DNA from: Guyanagaster necrorhizus
Lineage: Eukaryota; Basidiomycota; Agaricomycetes; Agaricales; Physalacriaceae
NCBI RefSeq assembly: GCF_019112545.1
Contig: NW_025064909.1
Coordinates: 62,001 to 126,000, forward strand
Reading direction: 5' to 3'
Length of the DNA: 64,000 nucleotides
The first letter of the stretch is position 1. Every line of letters starts with the position of its first letter. Below the pieces are notes generated by a model that saw only the letters and a list, made by a program, of their open reading frames with translations, had not been told where the DNA came from and searched no databases. Below, one piece after another: positions 1 to 10,950 of this stretch. A program made the position numbers and the translations under genes.

Positions 1-1360
1 TAGCTCCTCGAAGCTTATCCATCAGCTCTGAGATTAAGGGGAGTGGGTATCAGTTCTTGATGGTCATTTCATTAAGCTTCCAATAGTCTTGGACCAGTCA
101 GAGCTTTCCATCCTTCTTTTTTACAAAGAAGAATGGGGATGCCATCGGGGACTTGGAGGGTCTGATGCATCCACTGGTTAGATTTTCATCCAGGAACTTG
201 TCAAGTTCCTTCTGCTTGGCAGGGCTAAGAGGGTATGTCTTGCAATCCAGGTTCACATTTGCATTTGAGATGAGTTTGATTGCATGATCCCAGGGTTTTA
301 ATCCTGGTAACTCATCGAAGCTCTCCTTCTTGAAGAGGTCTTTGAAGTCCCGAGCCCAATCAGGCACCATTTCTTCAAATGTCTGTTCTGCCTTCTGCTC
401 ATTGGCTTTGGCTGTGAGGTTATTGGTGTGATGCATCACATGGATGTGTAACTCCTGTTGGAGATCTACTGCCAGGATCGTCTCCCCGTCCTCCATCTCC
501 TCATCCCACTAGTCTTCCAGATCCTCATCTGGAAGTTCAAATGGAATCTTCCGACATCAACATCGGGTGAAGGTAATTCGTCCGGTCTTCCAATTGATGA
601 GTGGGTTGTGTCATATAAGCCAGTCATGTCTAAGGAACAGTTTCTTTGTTCCAAGGTCGGTTACAGCTAAGTCAATCTGCTCAGAATGATCTCCGATGGT
701 GAGTTGAAGCTCCACAAACTCAGTAATTGAGCCAGCCTAGTTCTTGGTTCCATCAGCATTGTATACTGGAATGGGAGCCACAGTGGATCTGGTTGGGAGT
801 TTGTTTTGGATGATGAAGGCTTGATTTATCGAACTTCCAGTGCACCTGCTGTTGATCAGAGCGGTTACTGAGTGTACTGTCCGAGTGGTCAAGGTTTCGA
901 TTTGAGCCTTTGTCGTTAAGTCCCTTCCAGGTGTCTTGGCATGTTGGATGAATTTGCAGGGCCCATGCAGCTCATCCAGCCACTCAAGGGCTTTACTTCG
1001 TTCAGCGATTTTTAGTTCATTGACTACCTTGTCGGTGACTTCACTGACTCAGCTTCAATGTATCCAGCCTCCTAGCATGGCTTTTGCCATGCTTCTGCTT
1101 CTTGCTTCTTTGATGGCCCTCCAAGTCCATTCTGTTTCAAATGGTTTGAGCCAACCTGTGGGGCTCTCTGCTCCGGTTCAGCCTGTAGGCATTTGAGTTC
1201 TTTCTTGCAATTCAGAGGTGTGCATAATAACTTGTTTGAGTATATTTGAATGCATAGATAGTGATGACATTTTTATAACTACAGAGATTTCATGAGTCTG
1301 ACTAGCAGCTACTAGAGGCACACCTTGTTGTTTTTTGGCCGATTCAGTGGAATCGCTCAC
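1..1360 (-). pseudogene. Element A pol fragment: protease and start of reverse transcriptase
   Basis: Minus-strand frames match the pol of element P. The stretch at 98-496 encodes the linker before RT, ending in the conserved segment MASPFFFVKKKDGKL, and the RT continues off the left edge. The protease lies near 800-900, where the catalytic Asp-Ser-Gly of retropepsins reads Asn-Ser-Arg (INSRCTGSS), so the active site is lost. The pol frame opens around 1360, in the -1 frame relative to gag, as in P and C. Many stops and shifts are present. Assignment is by similarity to P, B and C inside this window and by known Ty3/Gypsy motifs. Confidence 0.85.
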
Positions 1361-3376
1361 TGATCAGCCTCGCCTTTTACCTCCTCTACTTTGGTCTCTT
1401 TTTCAAGCTCTTCATCTTCCTTCTGTAGCTGGGCTATCTGTGCTCATATGTCTTCATGGGTCCATTTCTTCTTTGGGCAGTCTTTGGCCATGTGTCCCTT
1501 CTGCCCACAATTGAAGCATTTGCCTTCCTTCTTCATCTGGTCTATGTCCATCAGCTTTTCTGTCCCTGTGTAAGTAGTTCTGGTCGCCGTCTTCTAGCTT
1601 CCATAGGTTGATGCCATTGAGGATCCCAATGATTTCTCAGCAGTTTGCCCCAGTTTGTTCAAGGTTGACAGGGTTGACTTCTTCAAGATTTCTTGCAGAG
1701 TCATAGATTCTGCTTTCTGCCTTTGTCACTCCTTATACATCTCAATGATCCACTCCTTTCATTTGTCATAGCCATGGGGCATTAGCATTTTGATGCCCAT
1801 GGCAGAGATCATCATGAGGTATGAGGGGGGGACTCCTCACTTGAGGGCTTCGACCATTTGGCCATCATTGGCCACATCATCTTGTATCCCTGCTAGTTTT
1901 GCAAGCCTTTTCAGCTCGTTGAAGTAATCCATCACCACTTTATCTCCCATCTTATACTCCTTGATCTTCTGTTTGTGCACTTCCTGCACTGCCAGATCAA
2001 TGAATTTGTCATTCAGCATGTGTTTAAACACCAGCCAGGAGGGATATTGGTAGTGCCCCCATGTGTTTGATCAGAAGTTCAGAGAGATGAGAATCTACTA
2101 TGTTTTGGCCTTCTCTTCCAAATAGGAGGTGGCGAAGGCAACCTTGTTCATATCGGTCCCTAAGTAGCTGATGTAGACTTTGAAGTACTGTTCGCAGTCC
2201 ACTAGGAACCTATTGATGTCATCAGATGCCCCCTTGAAGAGGCAAGGTTTTCAGAGAAGATCAAGATGGTACTGAAGAACATTGGTGTTTTCCAGCAGTG
2301 CACCCATCAGGTTGGGCCATCCTGCAAATGGTGGCTGCTGCTATTCTGCAGGTGGGCTCAGAAATGAGTGAAGGGAGTTGTCATCCACTATCAGGCTTCC
2401 CTTCGGTTCTTCAATTCAAACGATAACCCTGTCTCGGATTGTGAATCTGAGATGGGTGGCTTTGGGGTCATCTCATATGGGTTCTTTTCCTGTTCTGCTG
2501 CCTCCTGCCTGATCAGGAGGCAGTTGCCCTTCTAAGAGGCAGCTTCCTCAGCCAATCCAGGGGTTTTGATATTCCATGGCAGGCTGGGCTCAGGTGCCAA
2601 TGAGCTGGGCTGCTGTGGTTTGGATAGAGTAGTTGGAGCTGGTGAGGGTGCTTCTCACTGATGGGGCCTGGTATATGGCTCACTTCAGCATGATGGAGGG
2701 GGTCCTCAGCATTGGTTGTATGATGGGAGTAATCTGATAAGCCAATGGTCAGCTGATTGGATACTCAGAATGTCTTTGGTTATATTGTTGGGTGGCATAG
2801 TCTGTTGCTGCCCACCTCAGAATTTCTGTCCATTTATCAGTGTCTGAATGTAAATATAATTGTTCTATCGGTGATGCCACCCAGATAGCATCACGCCATA
2901 AAAAGTTTACCCCCCATAAGTAATACTCCTAGTATTCTTGTACCTGTTCTCCTCGGGCTAGTCTTTCCACCTCTTCTTCGTCTGTTTCTTCCTGCAAATT
3001 GTATGGTGGTCCCCTCGGAGGTTCACTGCTCTCTGTTCCTCCTTCCTCATCCTCATCATCCTCCTTGAGGAGGGAACCAATAGGCTGGTCATAGAAACTC
3101 TCGGCCTTGCCTTGTTGTACTGTCATCATGCTGCTCTGGCTGGGAGCTCAGCCCAGCAGCTGAAGGACTTGGTGTATAGTTGTAGGTGGGGATGGGCTGA
3201 CTGCCGATGCTGGAGTCATAGTGGTTCTCATCAGTTGCTCTTGCTGCCTTCACTCACTCACAATAGAGGCAGATGTTCTGCTGGTAGTCATCATTATCAA
3301 CAAGCTGTCCGACCACCCTGCTTCCAAGGAACCCTCAGAGAGCATGGGCAGGGATGTGGGTGTTTCCAGGGACTTG
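1361..3376 (-). pseudogene. Element A gag, C-terminal part with CCHC zinc knuckle
   Basis: The minus strand encodes the capsid-like part of Gag. The stretch KQKIKEYKMGDKVVMDYF near 1950 matches the same stretch in P and B. A CCHC knuckle (CFNCGQKGHMAKDC, spacing CX2CX4HX4C) lies near 1480-1530. An acidic stretch with EDDEDEE at 2929-3129 corresponds to the start of the second gag frame of P. Stops interrupt the frame in several places. Gag would form the particle and bind element RNA through the knuckle (family knowledge). It continues on the far side of element P at 11404-12532. Confidence 0.85.
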
Positions 3377-3381
3377 AAGCC
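3377..3381. repeat. Target site duplication of element P, left copy (aagcc)
   Basis: Five bases aagcc directly precede the TGTTA start of the 5' LTR and are repeated at 11399-11403 directly after the 3' LTR. A 5-bp duplication is typical of Ty3/Gypsy integrases. Confidence 0.95.
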
Positions 3382-3829
3382 TGTTATGATTTTTCCCTTT
3401 TTTCATCTTTTCTTTGCACTCGAACCCCTATCTTGAACCCCTATCCAGGTCTAATCAAGGCATCATGAGAAGAGATTAGTCAGCACAACAACTTATTATT
3501 CACCAACCACATCACGATGCCTGACAACACCCGAACACCCTTTTATGTATAACAACGATGCTCAAGGACTACAGGCACCATGGACACAGAACAACACAAT
3601 AGGACATAGTATTATTAGCACCATCTGTACAGTATTTAAGACCCTCAGCTCTTGCTGGTATACCCCAGCTTTGAGCTAAAGTTTATACACACCATTCTAC
3701 TTCTGAGCTATCTCTATTAGCCTTGTGACACACTGTAGCCAGTCTTATTCATGAACTCAATCGATCACCTGAAGTGCGAGGTGCGATCATTTATCTCGTG
3801 ACTACTACATGTGATGCTTGGGCCTAACA
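3382..3829 (+). repeat. 5' LTR of element P
   Basis: This 448-bp repeat starts TGTTATGATT and ends GGGCCTAACA. It matches 10951-11398 over its full length without gaps. It differs at 11 sites, 10 of which are at a present or inferred CpG. Confidence 0.97.
3633..3679 (+). promoter_or_regulatory. LTR core promoter: TATA-like box and predicted transcript start
   Basis: A TATA-like motif tatttaa at 3633-3639 is followed 34 nt downstream by agctttgagctaa at 3667-3679. That spacing fits a transcription start at or near the latter motif. This same motif is complementary to the sequence just inside the LTR (3831-3843), which supports it being the 5' end of the R region. The start site itself is inferred. 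Confidence 0.55.
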
Positions 3830-3830
3830 A

Positions 3831-3843
3831 TTAGCTCGAAGCT
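3831..3843 (+). other. Primer binding site, probably self-priming
   Basis: The bases ttagctcgaagct lie one base after the 5' LTR. They do not begin with TGG, as a tRNA-primed site would. Their reverse complement agcttcgagctaa matches LTR bases 3667-3679 at 12 of 13 positions, the one mismatch being a CpG to TpG change. This is the layout of Tf1/sushi-type self-priming, where the transcript's own 5' end folds back as primer. Confidence 0.7.
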
Positions 3844-3885
3844 TCCTTCTCCCCTTTCTCAAGCCCAATTGTGCTGAGAAACCGG

Positions 3886-5319
3886 ATGCCCCCTATAAAC
3901 TCTAATGACCCAAATTTCGACCATGAGTTCTTCAAACTCCTTGCTTCCATTGTCGGAACATTGATAGGATTGTTGGTGATCATTCAGCTGTGCAGAGGAT
4001 GCCATTCAATCACCGCCTGGGCCCTTTGACACTATAATGAATTTCTGCATATCCGAGAAATACTACAAAACATAACCCCTGACCTCCCACTACATGACAT
4101 CCCTGAATCCAGAAGAACGACCTACCAGCCCCCAGAAGCCAGGTCTAGCGGCACACATCCGGAGAATGGTGAAGAAGAAGAGGGAGGGGAATACCTCCCT
4201 TGACCCGGAAACCAGCACCCTCGCATCCCAGGAGGATGAGGAATCTTTGTACCAGATGTGACCCTCCATGGTGAGGACCAGAATCTCCCCGAGGACTTCT
4301 TTGAGCAGTCTCCCTCTCCTGACCCCTCTTCCACCTCCCAGACCCCAGGGATTGCCGACCATACCAGGGACTCTCTCAATGCCCCTCGGATGGCTTGATG
4401 ATCCTGACCCACAACTCCTAGCCACCAGCCTCACAGCCCTGCCCCTGCTTTCTGAACCAGCTCGCAGATGGGGCGGAACCCCCAGAACAATGAAGAGCAG
4501 TGAAGACAGGTATGGGAAGAGACAGTCCGCAGGTACTTCCCTACCTGGGACTTCTCAGTCCCCTTCGACTACGACACCACCGTCAGACAAGAGGAGCATA
4601 GGCAGCAAGGTGAGTCACAGCCAGCACGTGGAAGAGACGAGGGCCGCCATGAGGCAGAGGAGTGCCAGGCGAGGGCGGCCACCCTCTATGATGAGCAGAA
4701 CCAGGACCACCAGAGAGAGGTGGAGAGAGACTGGCTCCAATGAGCCAACATCTCCAACTGGTATGGACTTCAAGGAGAGGGCATTGCTGTCCTCACCCCA
4801 GCACGAACCAGCCCGAACATCGGATTCCCTGCCTTCAGGGAGCCCACAGAAGAATCAAGCATCTGAAGTGAGGCATGAGCAAGGGTTGAGTTCAGAGGAA
4901 CCCCACCCCCACATGCCCCAACTCCCGGTTATCCCCCTCCCCGCCAAACCCCCAGTAATGACACAATATTCAATGATGACAAGTCCGTTCTCGGACACTA
5001 CAGGCTATGGGTCCCCGGGACAGCTCACATCCCCGCCCGAGCTCTCCGAGGATTCCTCGGGAGTAGGGTGGTCAGACAGCTCCTTGATGATGATTACCAA
5101 AGGAACGTCCAGCTCTATTGCAAGCGCATGGAGGCAGCAAGAGCGACAGGAGGCAACCGATACGATGAGTACATCGGGGCCCACCCTGCCTCAGCCTACA
5201 CCGAAAGCCCCGCCACTGGGCCCAGCACCCAGCCAGGGGAGCAGAGCAACAGTCAGGCCAGGGGAAGGGGAGAGCTTCTATGCCCTGCCCAACGTTTTCC
5301 TCGGAGAGGACGAGGATGA
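3886..5319 (+). pseudogene. Element P ORF1 (N-terminal Gag region with hydrophobic segment)
   Basis: The reading frame begins at ATG 3886 (MPPINSNDPNFDHEFFKLL). Within the first 40 residues it has an uncharged stretch, LLASIVGTLIGLLVIIQL, that looks like a membrane-spanning helix. Acidic and Gln-rich sequence follows, with the conserved DFFEQSPSP and YFPTWDFSVPFDYD blocks. The frame ends at 5319. The same frame is recognisable in element A (from 12532) and element C (from 26442), which supports it as real coding sequence. In P it is broken by several TGA codons. The main gag sequence then continues in the +1 frame. A second, shadow-like frame is open from 4268 to 5944 without a stop; over most of ORF1 I judge it less conserved than this frame. 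Confidence 0.65.
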
Positions 5320-7024
5320 TGAGGGAGAGGAGACTGAAAGCGACCCACCCCGACCAGGTGGGGAGTTGTCCTACCTAATGACAGAAGATACAGACGAAGA
5401 AGAACTGGAGACAGCAATACAGGCAGCATGGACGAAGGAGTATCAGGAGTACTACCTTCAGGGAGTAAATTTCTTATGGCGAGATACTGTGTGGAGTAGC
5501 TCGCCCCTTGGACAATTACATCATGATTCAGATACTGACCAAAGAACAGAAATTCTGAGACATGCCGCCACGGCCTTCGCGGCCCAACAATACAACAAAC
5601 TACACCCCGAAGACCCGGTGCAAAAACCACTGGCATACCCCATTCTGGCAAAAATACAGCCAATGCCGCGAACCCCCCCTGTACCAAGCCGACATGCCGT
5701 ATACACGGCACCATCAAACCAAAGTCCCGACTCGTACTCAATCCATTCACACCAAACTACAGCAACTCAGCTAACCCATAGCCGAGCAACACCAGAACAA
5801 CAGCCTGTCAGATACAGAAATCCATGGACCGGCAAAGGCAGCCGACTTCTAGGGGCACAACCCCTGCCTGACAAAGCCACAGAGAGCAGAAAAGAACCCA
5901 TCAGGGATGACCCGGAGGCAGTATGCCTCAGATTCACCATATGAGATGGAGTAATTGTCAGAAAAGACACCCTACCGCAAGGCAGTCCAGTCGCGGATGA
6001 CCAATCCCTACATTCCTTCCCCGGGCCACCCAAGGAGTGGCACTGACCCTCCTTCGACGAGTACCCAAACCCTATGGGTGCCCTCCCCTCGGATGCAGCA
6101 GTCCTACAATGTCGGCCTGACCTACTACGAAAGCCTTGGCCCTTCAAGGGTGCATCTGATGATATCGACCGCTTCCTTGTAGACTGCAAACAGTACTTCG
6201 AGGTCTACACCAGATACCTCGGGTCAGACATAAACAAGGTTGTTTTCACCGCCTCTTACCTCGAAGAGAAGGCTAAAACCTGGTGGATCCTAATCTTGCC
6301 AAACTTCTGATCTAGCACCAGGGACCACTATCAATATCCGTTGTGGACAGTGTTCAAACAGATGCTGAACAACAAATTCATTGATCCGGCAGTACAAGAA
6401 GTACACAAACAAAAGATCAAGGAGTATAAGATGGCAGATAAAGCGGTGACAGATTACTTCGACAAGCTCGAGCGATTGGCTAAGCTTGCCGGGATCAGGG
6501 AAGACACCGGGAATACAGGAAGAATGGTCGAGGCCCTCAAGAGGGGCATCCCCTCCTCCTACATCATGATGATTTCCGCCATTGGCATCAAAGGATTGAT
6601 ACCCATTGGCTACGACGAATGGAAGGAATGGATTGTCAAGATGTACAAGGAGTGGCAAAGGCAGAAAGCGGAGCCCATGACATTCCAAGACACCCCACAA
6701 AAGTCAACTCTGCCAACCCCGAACAAGTCAGGGACAACTGCCAGGAAACCACAGGGAACCCCGACAGCCACGTCAGCATACGGAACTCAAAAAACAGGAA
6801 CAGGCATTATGTATACCGGAGGAGGGAAGCCGATGGATATTGATCACATGAAGAAAGAAGGGAAATGTTTCAATTGTGGGCAGAAAGGGCATATGGCCAA
6901 AGACTGCCCAAAAAAGAAGTGTACCCAGGAAGATATATGGGCGCAAATCGCCGAACTACAGAAGGAAGAAGAAGAGCTCGGCGCAGAAACAAAGGTCGAG
7001 GAAGTAAAAGATCAGGCTGACTAG
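5260..7024 (+). pseudogene. Element P gag (ORF2) with capsid region and CCHC zinc knuckle
   Basis: This is the main Gag frame. It starts with the conserved block ESFYALPNVF and an acidic stretch, then a Gag capsid-like region (ASDDIDRFLVDCKQYFEVY; KAKTWWILIL; KQMLNNKFIDPAVQ), a Lys-rich linker and one CCHC knuckle (CFNCGQKGHMAKDC, about 6865-6908). It ends at TAG 7022-7024. Premature TGA codons occur after 5941, near 6050 and near 6308. Capsid and knuckle assemble particles and bind RNA (family knowledge). Comparing the stop region with copies A, B and C suggests the ancestral codons here were CAG CGA, so even the present stop may be a mutation. Pol follows in the -1 frame. Confidence 0.85.
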
Positions 7025-10000
7025 TGAGCGATTCCACTAAGACGGCCAAGAACTTTAATGGTGTGCAAAAAACAGCCATGGAACGGACTGATAGTATTCC
7101 TGTAGATACTTCAATGTCAAAGCTACCTGCACATTCGAATATACCAAGTACTACCCTGCACACCACTGAATCGCAAAAAACAACTCAAGCATCTATGGGC
7201 CGAACAGGGGCAGAGAGCCCCAAAACCTGGCTCAAGCCGTTCGAAACCAAATGGACTTGGCAGGCCATCAGTAACGCATGAGATGAAGAAGCAGCAAAAG
7301 CCGTCCTGAAGAACTGGGTACACCGCACCCGGGTAGAAGAGGTAATCGACGAAATGATAGCTGGGATAAAACGAGCAGAGAGGTGTCAAGCCCTGGAACG
7401 GCTTGATGAGCTTAGAGGACCTCGAAGGTTTATCTGATGAGCCAAAACCTCTGGAAGGGACTTAACAATTAAGTCCCAAATCGAAACCCTCACAAACCGA
7501 AGCATTCATGAAGTAACCGCCTTGATCGACAGTGGATGTACTGGGAGTTCCATTAATCGAGCTTTCGTCACCAAGCATCAGATCCCAACCCGAGCCACCA
7601 CCGCCCCGATCCCAGTATACAATGTGGACGGAACCAAGAACCAGGCCAGGTCTATCACAGAATTTGTAGAACTTCGACTAACCATTGGGGATCACTCGGA
7701 ACGGATCGATGTGGCAGTCACCAATCTCAGGACCAAGGAAGTATTCTTGGGGCATGATTGGCTCATATGGCATAACCCTCTGATCAATTGGAAAACGAGG
7801 CGAATCACATTTGCCCGATGCTGATGTCGAAAAATCCCATTTGCACTATCTGACGAAGACCCAAACAACCGATGGGATGAGAAGATGGAAGATGGAGAAA
7901 CCATCCTGGCCGTGGACATCCAGCAGGAATTACACATACGGGCACTACACCATGCCAATGAGCTAGCAGCACAAGCTCACAAACACAAGGAAGAGAAGAC
8001 ATTTGAAGAGATGGTCCCCTCATGGGCCAGAGATTTCAAAGACCTCTTTGCGAAGGAAAGCTTCGACAAGCTACCAGATCCCAAACCATGGGACCACACC
8101 ATCGAGCTAACCCCCAATGCGAACGCAAACCTCAATTGCAAAACCTACCCCCTCTCTAATAATGAGCAGCAAGAACTGGACAAGTTCCTAGAGGAAAACC
8201 TGTCCAGTGGGAGGATCAGGGCCTCCAAGTCTCCAATGGCATCCCCATTCTTTTTTGTCAAAAAAAAAGATGGGAAGCTTCACCCAGTTCAGGACTACCA
8301 AAAACTGAATGAAATGACCATCAAAAATCGGTACCCTCTCCCCCTCATTTCAGAGCTAATGGACAAGCTCCGAGGCGCCAAGTACTATACCAAGCTTGAT
8401 GTCCGATGAGGGTATAACAACGTCCGAATCAAGGAAGGGGATGAATGGAAGGCAGCCTTCCAGACAAACCGAGGGTTGTTCGAACCTATGGTAATGTTCT
8501 TTGGGCTTACCAACTCTCTGGCAACTTTTCAGTGGATGATGAATGACATATTCAAAGATCTCATCGCCATGGGGAAGGTTACAATCTACCTGGACGATAT
8601 CCTCATCATGTCAAAAACCAAAGAGGAACATCAAACCCTAGTATGGAAGGTCCTGACGCTTATGAGAAAGCATAAACTGTTCCTCAAAGCGGAGAAGTGC
8701 GAATTCGAGGTACTCAAGACAGAATACCTTGGAGTAATCATTTCTGAGGGGAGCATTCGCATGGACCCAGTCAAGGTAGCCGGAATCACCGATTGGCCTG
8801 TGCCCACCAAGAAGAAAGAACTCCAGTCGTTCCTTGGCTTCACGAATTTCTATCGACAGTTCATACAAGACTACAGTAAAATCATATGGCCCATGACCCA
8901 GTTAACTGGTAATGCCCCATGGGCATGGGGAGTAGCTCAACAAGCCGCTTTCGAAGGACTTAAATGGAGGCTAGCCAAAGATGTCATACTCACCATACCA
9001 ACCAATGATGGGAAATTCCAAGTCGAGGCAGACTCCAGTGAGGGAGCTATAGGTGCCGTCCTGTCCCAAGAGCAAGAAGGGAGATGGCGACCGGTGGCAT
9101 TCCTCTCCAAAGCCTTGTCGGTAACAGAAAGGAACTACGAGATATACAACAAGGAACTACTAGCCATCATGCTAGCCCTCGAAGAGTGGCGCCACTATTT
9201 AATAGGGGTGACTGAGACCTTTGAGATATGGACCGACCACCAAAACCTATGATATTTCCAGCAGCCACAGAAACTCAACCGGCGGCAAGCCCGCTGGGTC
9301 ACCGAATTAACCCAATATCAATACACTCTGCACCACAAGCCCAGAGCAGCCAACAAAAAGGCCGACCTACTAAGTCGACGAGCAGACCACGACCAGGGGG
9401 GAGGCAACAATGAGGGAGTAACAATCCTCCGACCGGAGCACTTCTGAGCCATGATCATGCTGGCATCAGAAGAGATCCATGAGAGGATTAAAAGTGCGAC
9501 CCATGACCCCCACAAATGGGACCAATGGATCGCCCCATCTTTGAACCACGAATGAGGACTAGTAATAGAGGGAGGAATGATCCGATACGATGGACGGATC
9601 TACATTCCACAAGATCATGCTCTTCGGGGTGAAATAATCGCCACCTGTCATGACCATGAAACCGCAGGACATCCCAGAATTGCCAAAACTCAAGAATTGG
9701 TGCTCCGAGAATATTGGTGGCCAAAACTTAACAGAGACATCACCACCTACATCAAGGCATGCGAAGTTTGCCAACGAGGGAAGGCATCGACCCAACCACG
9801 TGCCGCCCCCTTATACCCAAATGAAGTCCCAATAGCCCCATGGACTCATATCTCCATCGATATGATCACCGGATTACCAGAAAGTCAGGGATACAACACC
9901 ATCATCGTAATCATTGATCACTTTTCAAAAGCCATAATCCCGATCGCATGTTCCACAGAACTCATGTCTGAAGGATGGGCAAAAATACTTCATGACGAAG

Positions 10001-10917
10001 TATACACAAAGTATGGAATGCCACAAGCTGTCATATCAGACTGTGGACCACAGTTCATTTCAAAATTCATGATGGACCTCTACCGTCTCCTCAACATCCG
10101 ACAAAACGCATCGACTGCATACCACCCACAGACCGATGGACAGACGGAAAGGGTTAATCAGGAAATTGAAAAATACCTATGACTATTCATCAATTACCAA
10201 CAAGATGACTGGACGGAATGGCTCGCACTTGCCGCATTCCAACACAATAACCATGTTCATTCCGCCACGGGAAAAACCCCATTTTTCATAAACTATGGAC
10301 GACATCCAAATGTTGCACAATCAACCCGACACCACACTACAACCCCTGCTTCCTCCAATTTCGCCTCAACCATGGCGACAATTCATGAAGAAACAAAAAC
10401 TGCACTCGAGAAAGCGGCAGCTTCCATGAAAAACCAATACGACAAATGAAAATGCCCATCACACTCCTATACCATCTATGACAAAGTATGGCTCGACACA
10501 ACAAACCTGCACCTCCCTCATCCCAAATGAAAATTGTCCGACAAACACATGGGACCATTCCCAATCCTCGCCAAAATTGGCACATCTGCATACAAACTAT
10601 GATTACCCAAGGCACGGAAAATACACGATGTCTTCAACGAGTCCCTCCTCACCCCATACATCTCACCGGCGTTCCCTAACCAAGAAAAACCACCAGAACC
10701 ATCGCCAATTCTCATTGACGATGAGGAACATTACGAGATTGACCAAATACTGAATCATAAACTCCGAAAAGTCAAAGCAAAGGGTGGAGGGACAACAACT
10801 ACCATTGACTACCTCGTAAGCTGGAAAGGATTCAGACCCGAATCCAACCAGTGGATTAACGAAAAGTATGTGTCAGCAGATGACGCCATACATGATTATG
10901 AATTAACCCTTAATTAA
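7024..10917 (+). pseudogene. Element P pol: protease, RT, RNase H, integrase, chromodomain
   Basis: One frame spans the whole region. The protease has DSGCTGSS (Asp codon at 7528). RT has FFFVKKKDGK, then TKLDV and the catalytic YLDD at 8587-8598. RNase H has VEADSSEGAIGAVL near 9030 and TDHQNL at 9235-9252. Integrase has the HHCC zinc-binding segment (HDHETAGH ... CEVCQ, about 9650-9780) and core acidic residues in SIDMITGLP, VISDCGPQF and QTERVNQE. A chromodomain lies at the C-terminus. The natural end is TAA 10915-10917. Nine premature stops at 7822, 8407, 9250, 9445, 9553, 10180, 10447, 10528 and 10600 are all TGA. Catalytic motifs are otherwise intact, so the copy was active recently. 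No ATG is obvious at the 5' end of the frame, which suggests -1 frameshifting from gag. Confidence 0.93.
10732..10900 (+). other. Chromodomain at the end of element P integrase
   Basis: The stretch starts YEIDQILNHKLRK and continues to IDYLVSWKGF and a W about seven residues later, matching the chromodomain pattern (aromatic, YLVKWKGY-like core, then W). In chromoviruses this domain steers integration towards histone-marked heterochromatin (family knowledge). That agrees with P landing in another silent element. Element C lacks it. Confidence 0.85.
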
Positions 10918-10937
10918 GCCATCAGGATGATGGTCTT

Positions 10938-10947
10938 AAGGAGGGAG
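10938..10947 (+). other. Polypurine tract of element P
   Basis: The purine run aaggagggag lies three bases before the 3' LTR at 10951. It would prime plus-strand DNA synthesis. The equivalent complement, ctcctccttaag, borders the 3' LTR of element C. Confidence 0.85.
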
Positions 10948-10950
10948 TAA

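Larger units (their letters stand above)
1..3381 (-). mobile_element. Ty3/Gypsy element A, left (pol-side) part
   Basis: This is the left part of a minus-strand Ty3/Gypsy retrotransposon, interrupted by element P at 3377-3381. Reading right to left it carries the rest of gag, the zinc knuckle, the protease and the start of reverse transcriptase, which runs off the left edge, so RNase H, integrase and the 3' LTR are not visible. Its other part is 11404-13017, which ends in the 5' LTR. Removing P and one copy of aagcc rejoins gag at the DNA level. The protein order and the integrase and chromodomain of sister element P place it in the chromovirus branch (inference). CpG is nearly absent and the frames are broken many times, so this copy is dead. 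Confidence 0.9.

Noticed and set aside
4268..5944. 558-codon plus-strand ORF treated as one gene
   Set aside because: Its first 330 codons or so overlap ORF1 of element P in another frame; by eye the ORF1 frame is better conserved in A and C. Only the part from about 5260 is Gag. It is noted as a possible dual-coding region instead.
8407..8409. Reassigned TGA (Trp) genetic code
   Set aside because: TGA replaces TGG at 8407, but most other TGA sites align with Arg or Gln codons in sister copies, and host genes use TGA as a stop (for example at 30741 and 49802).
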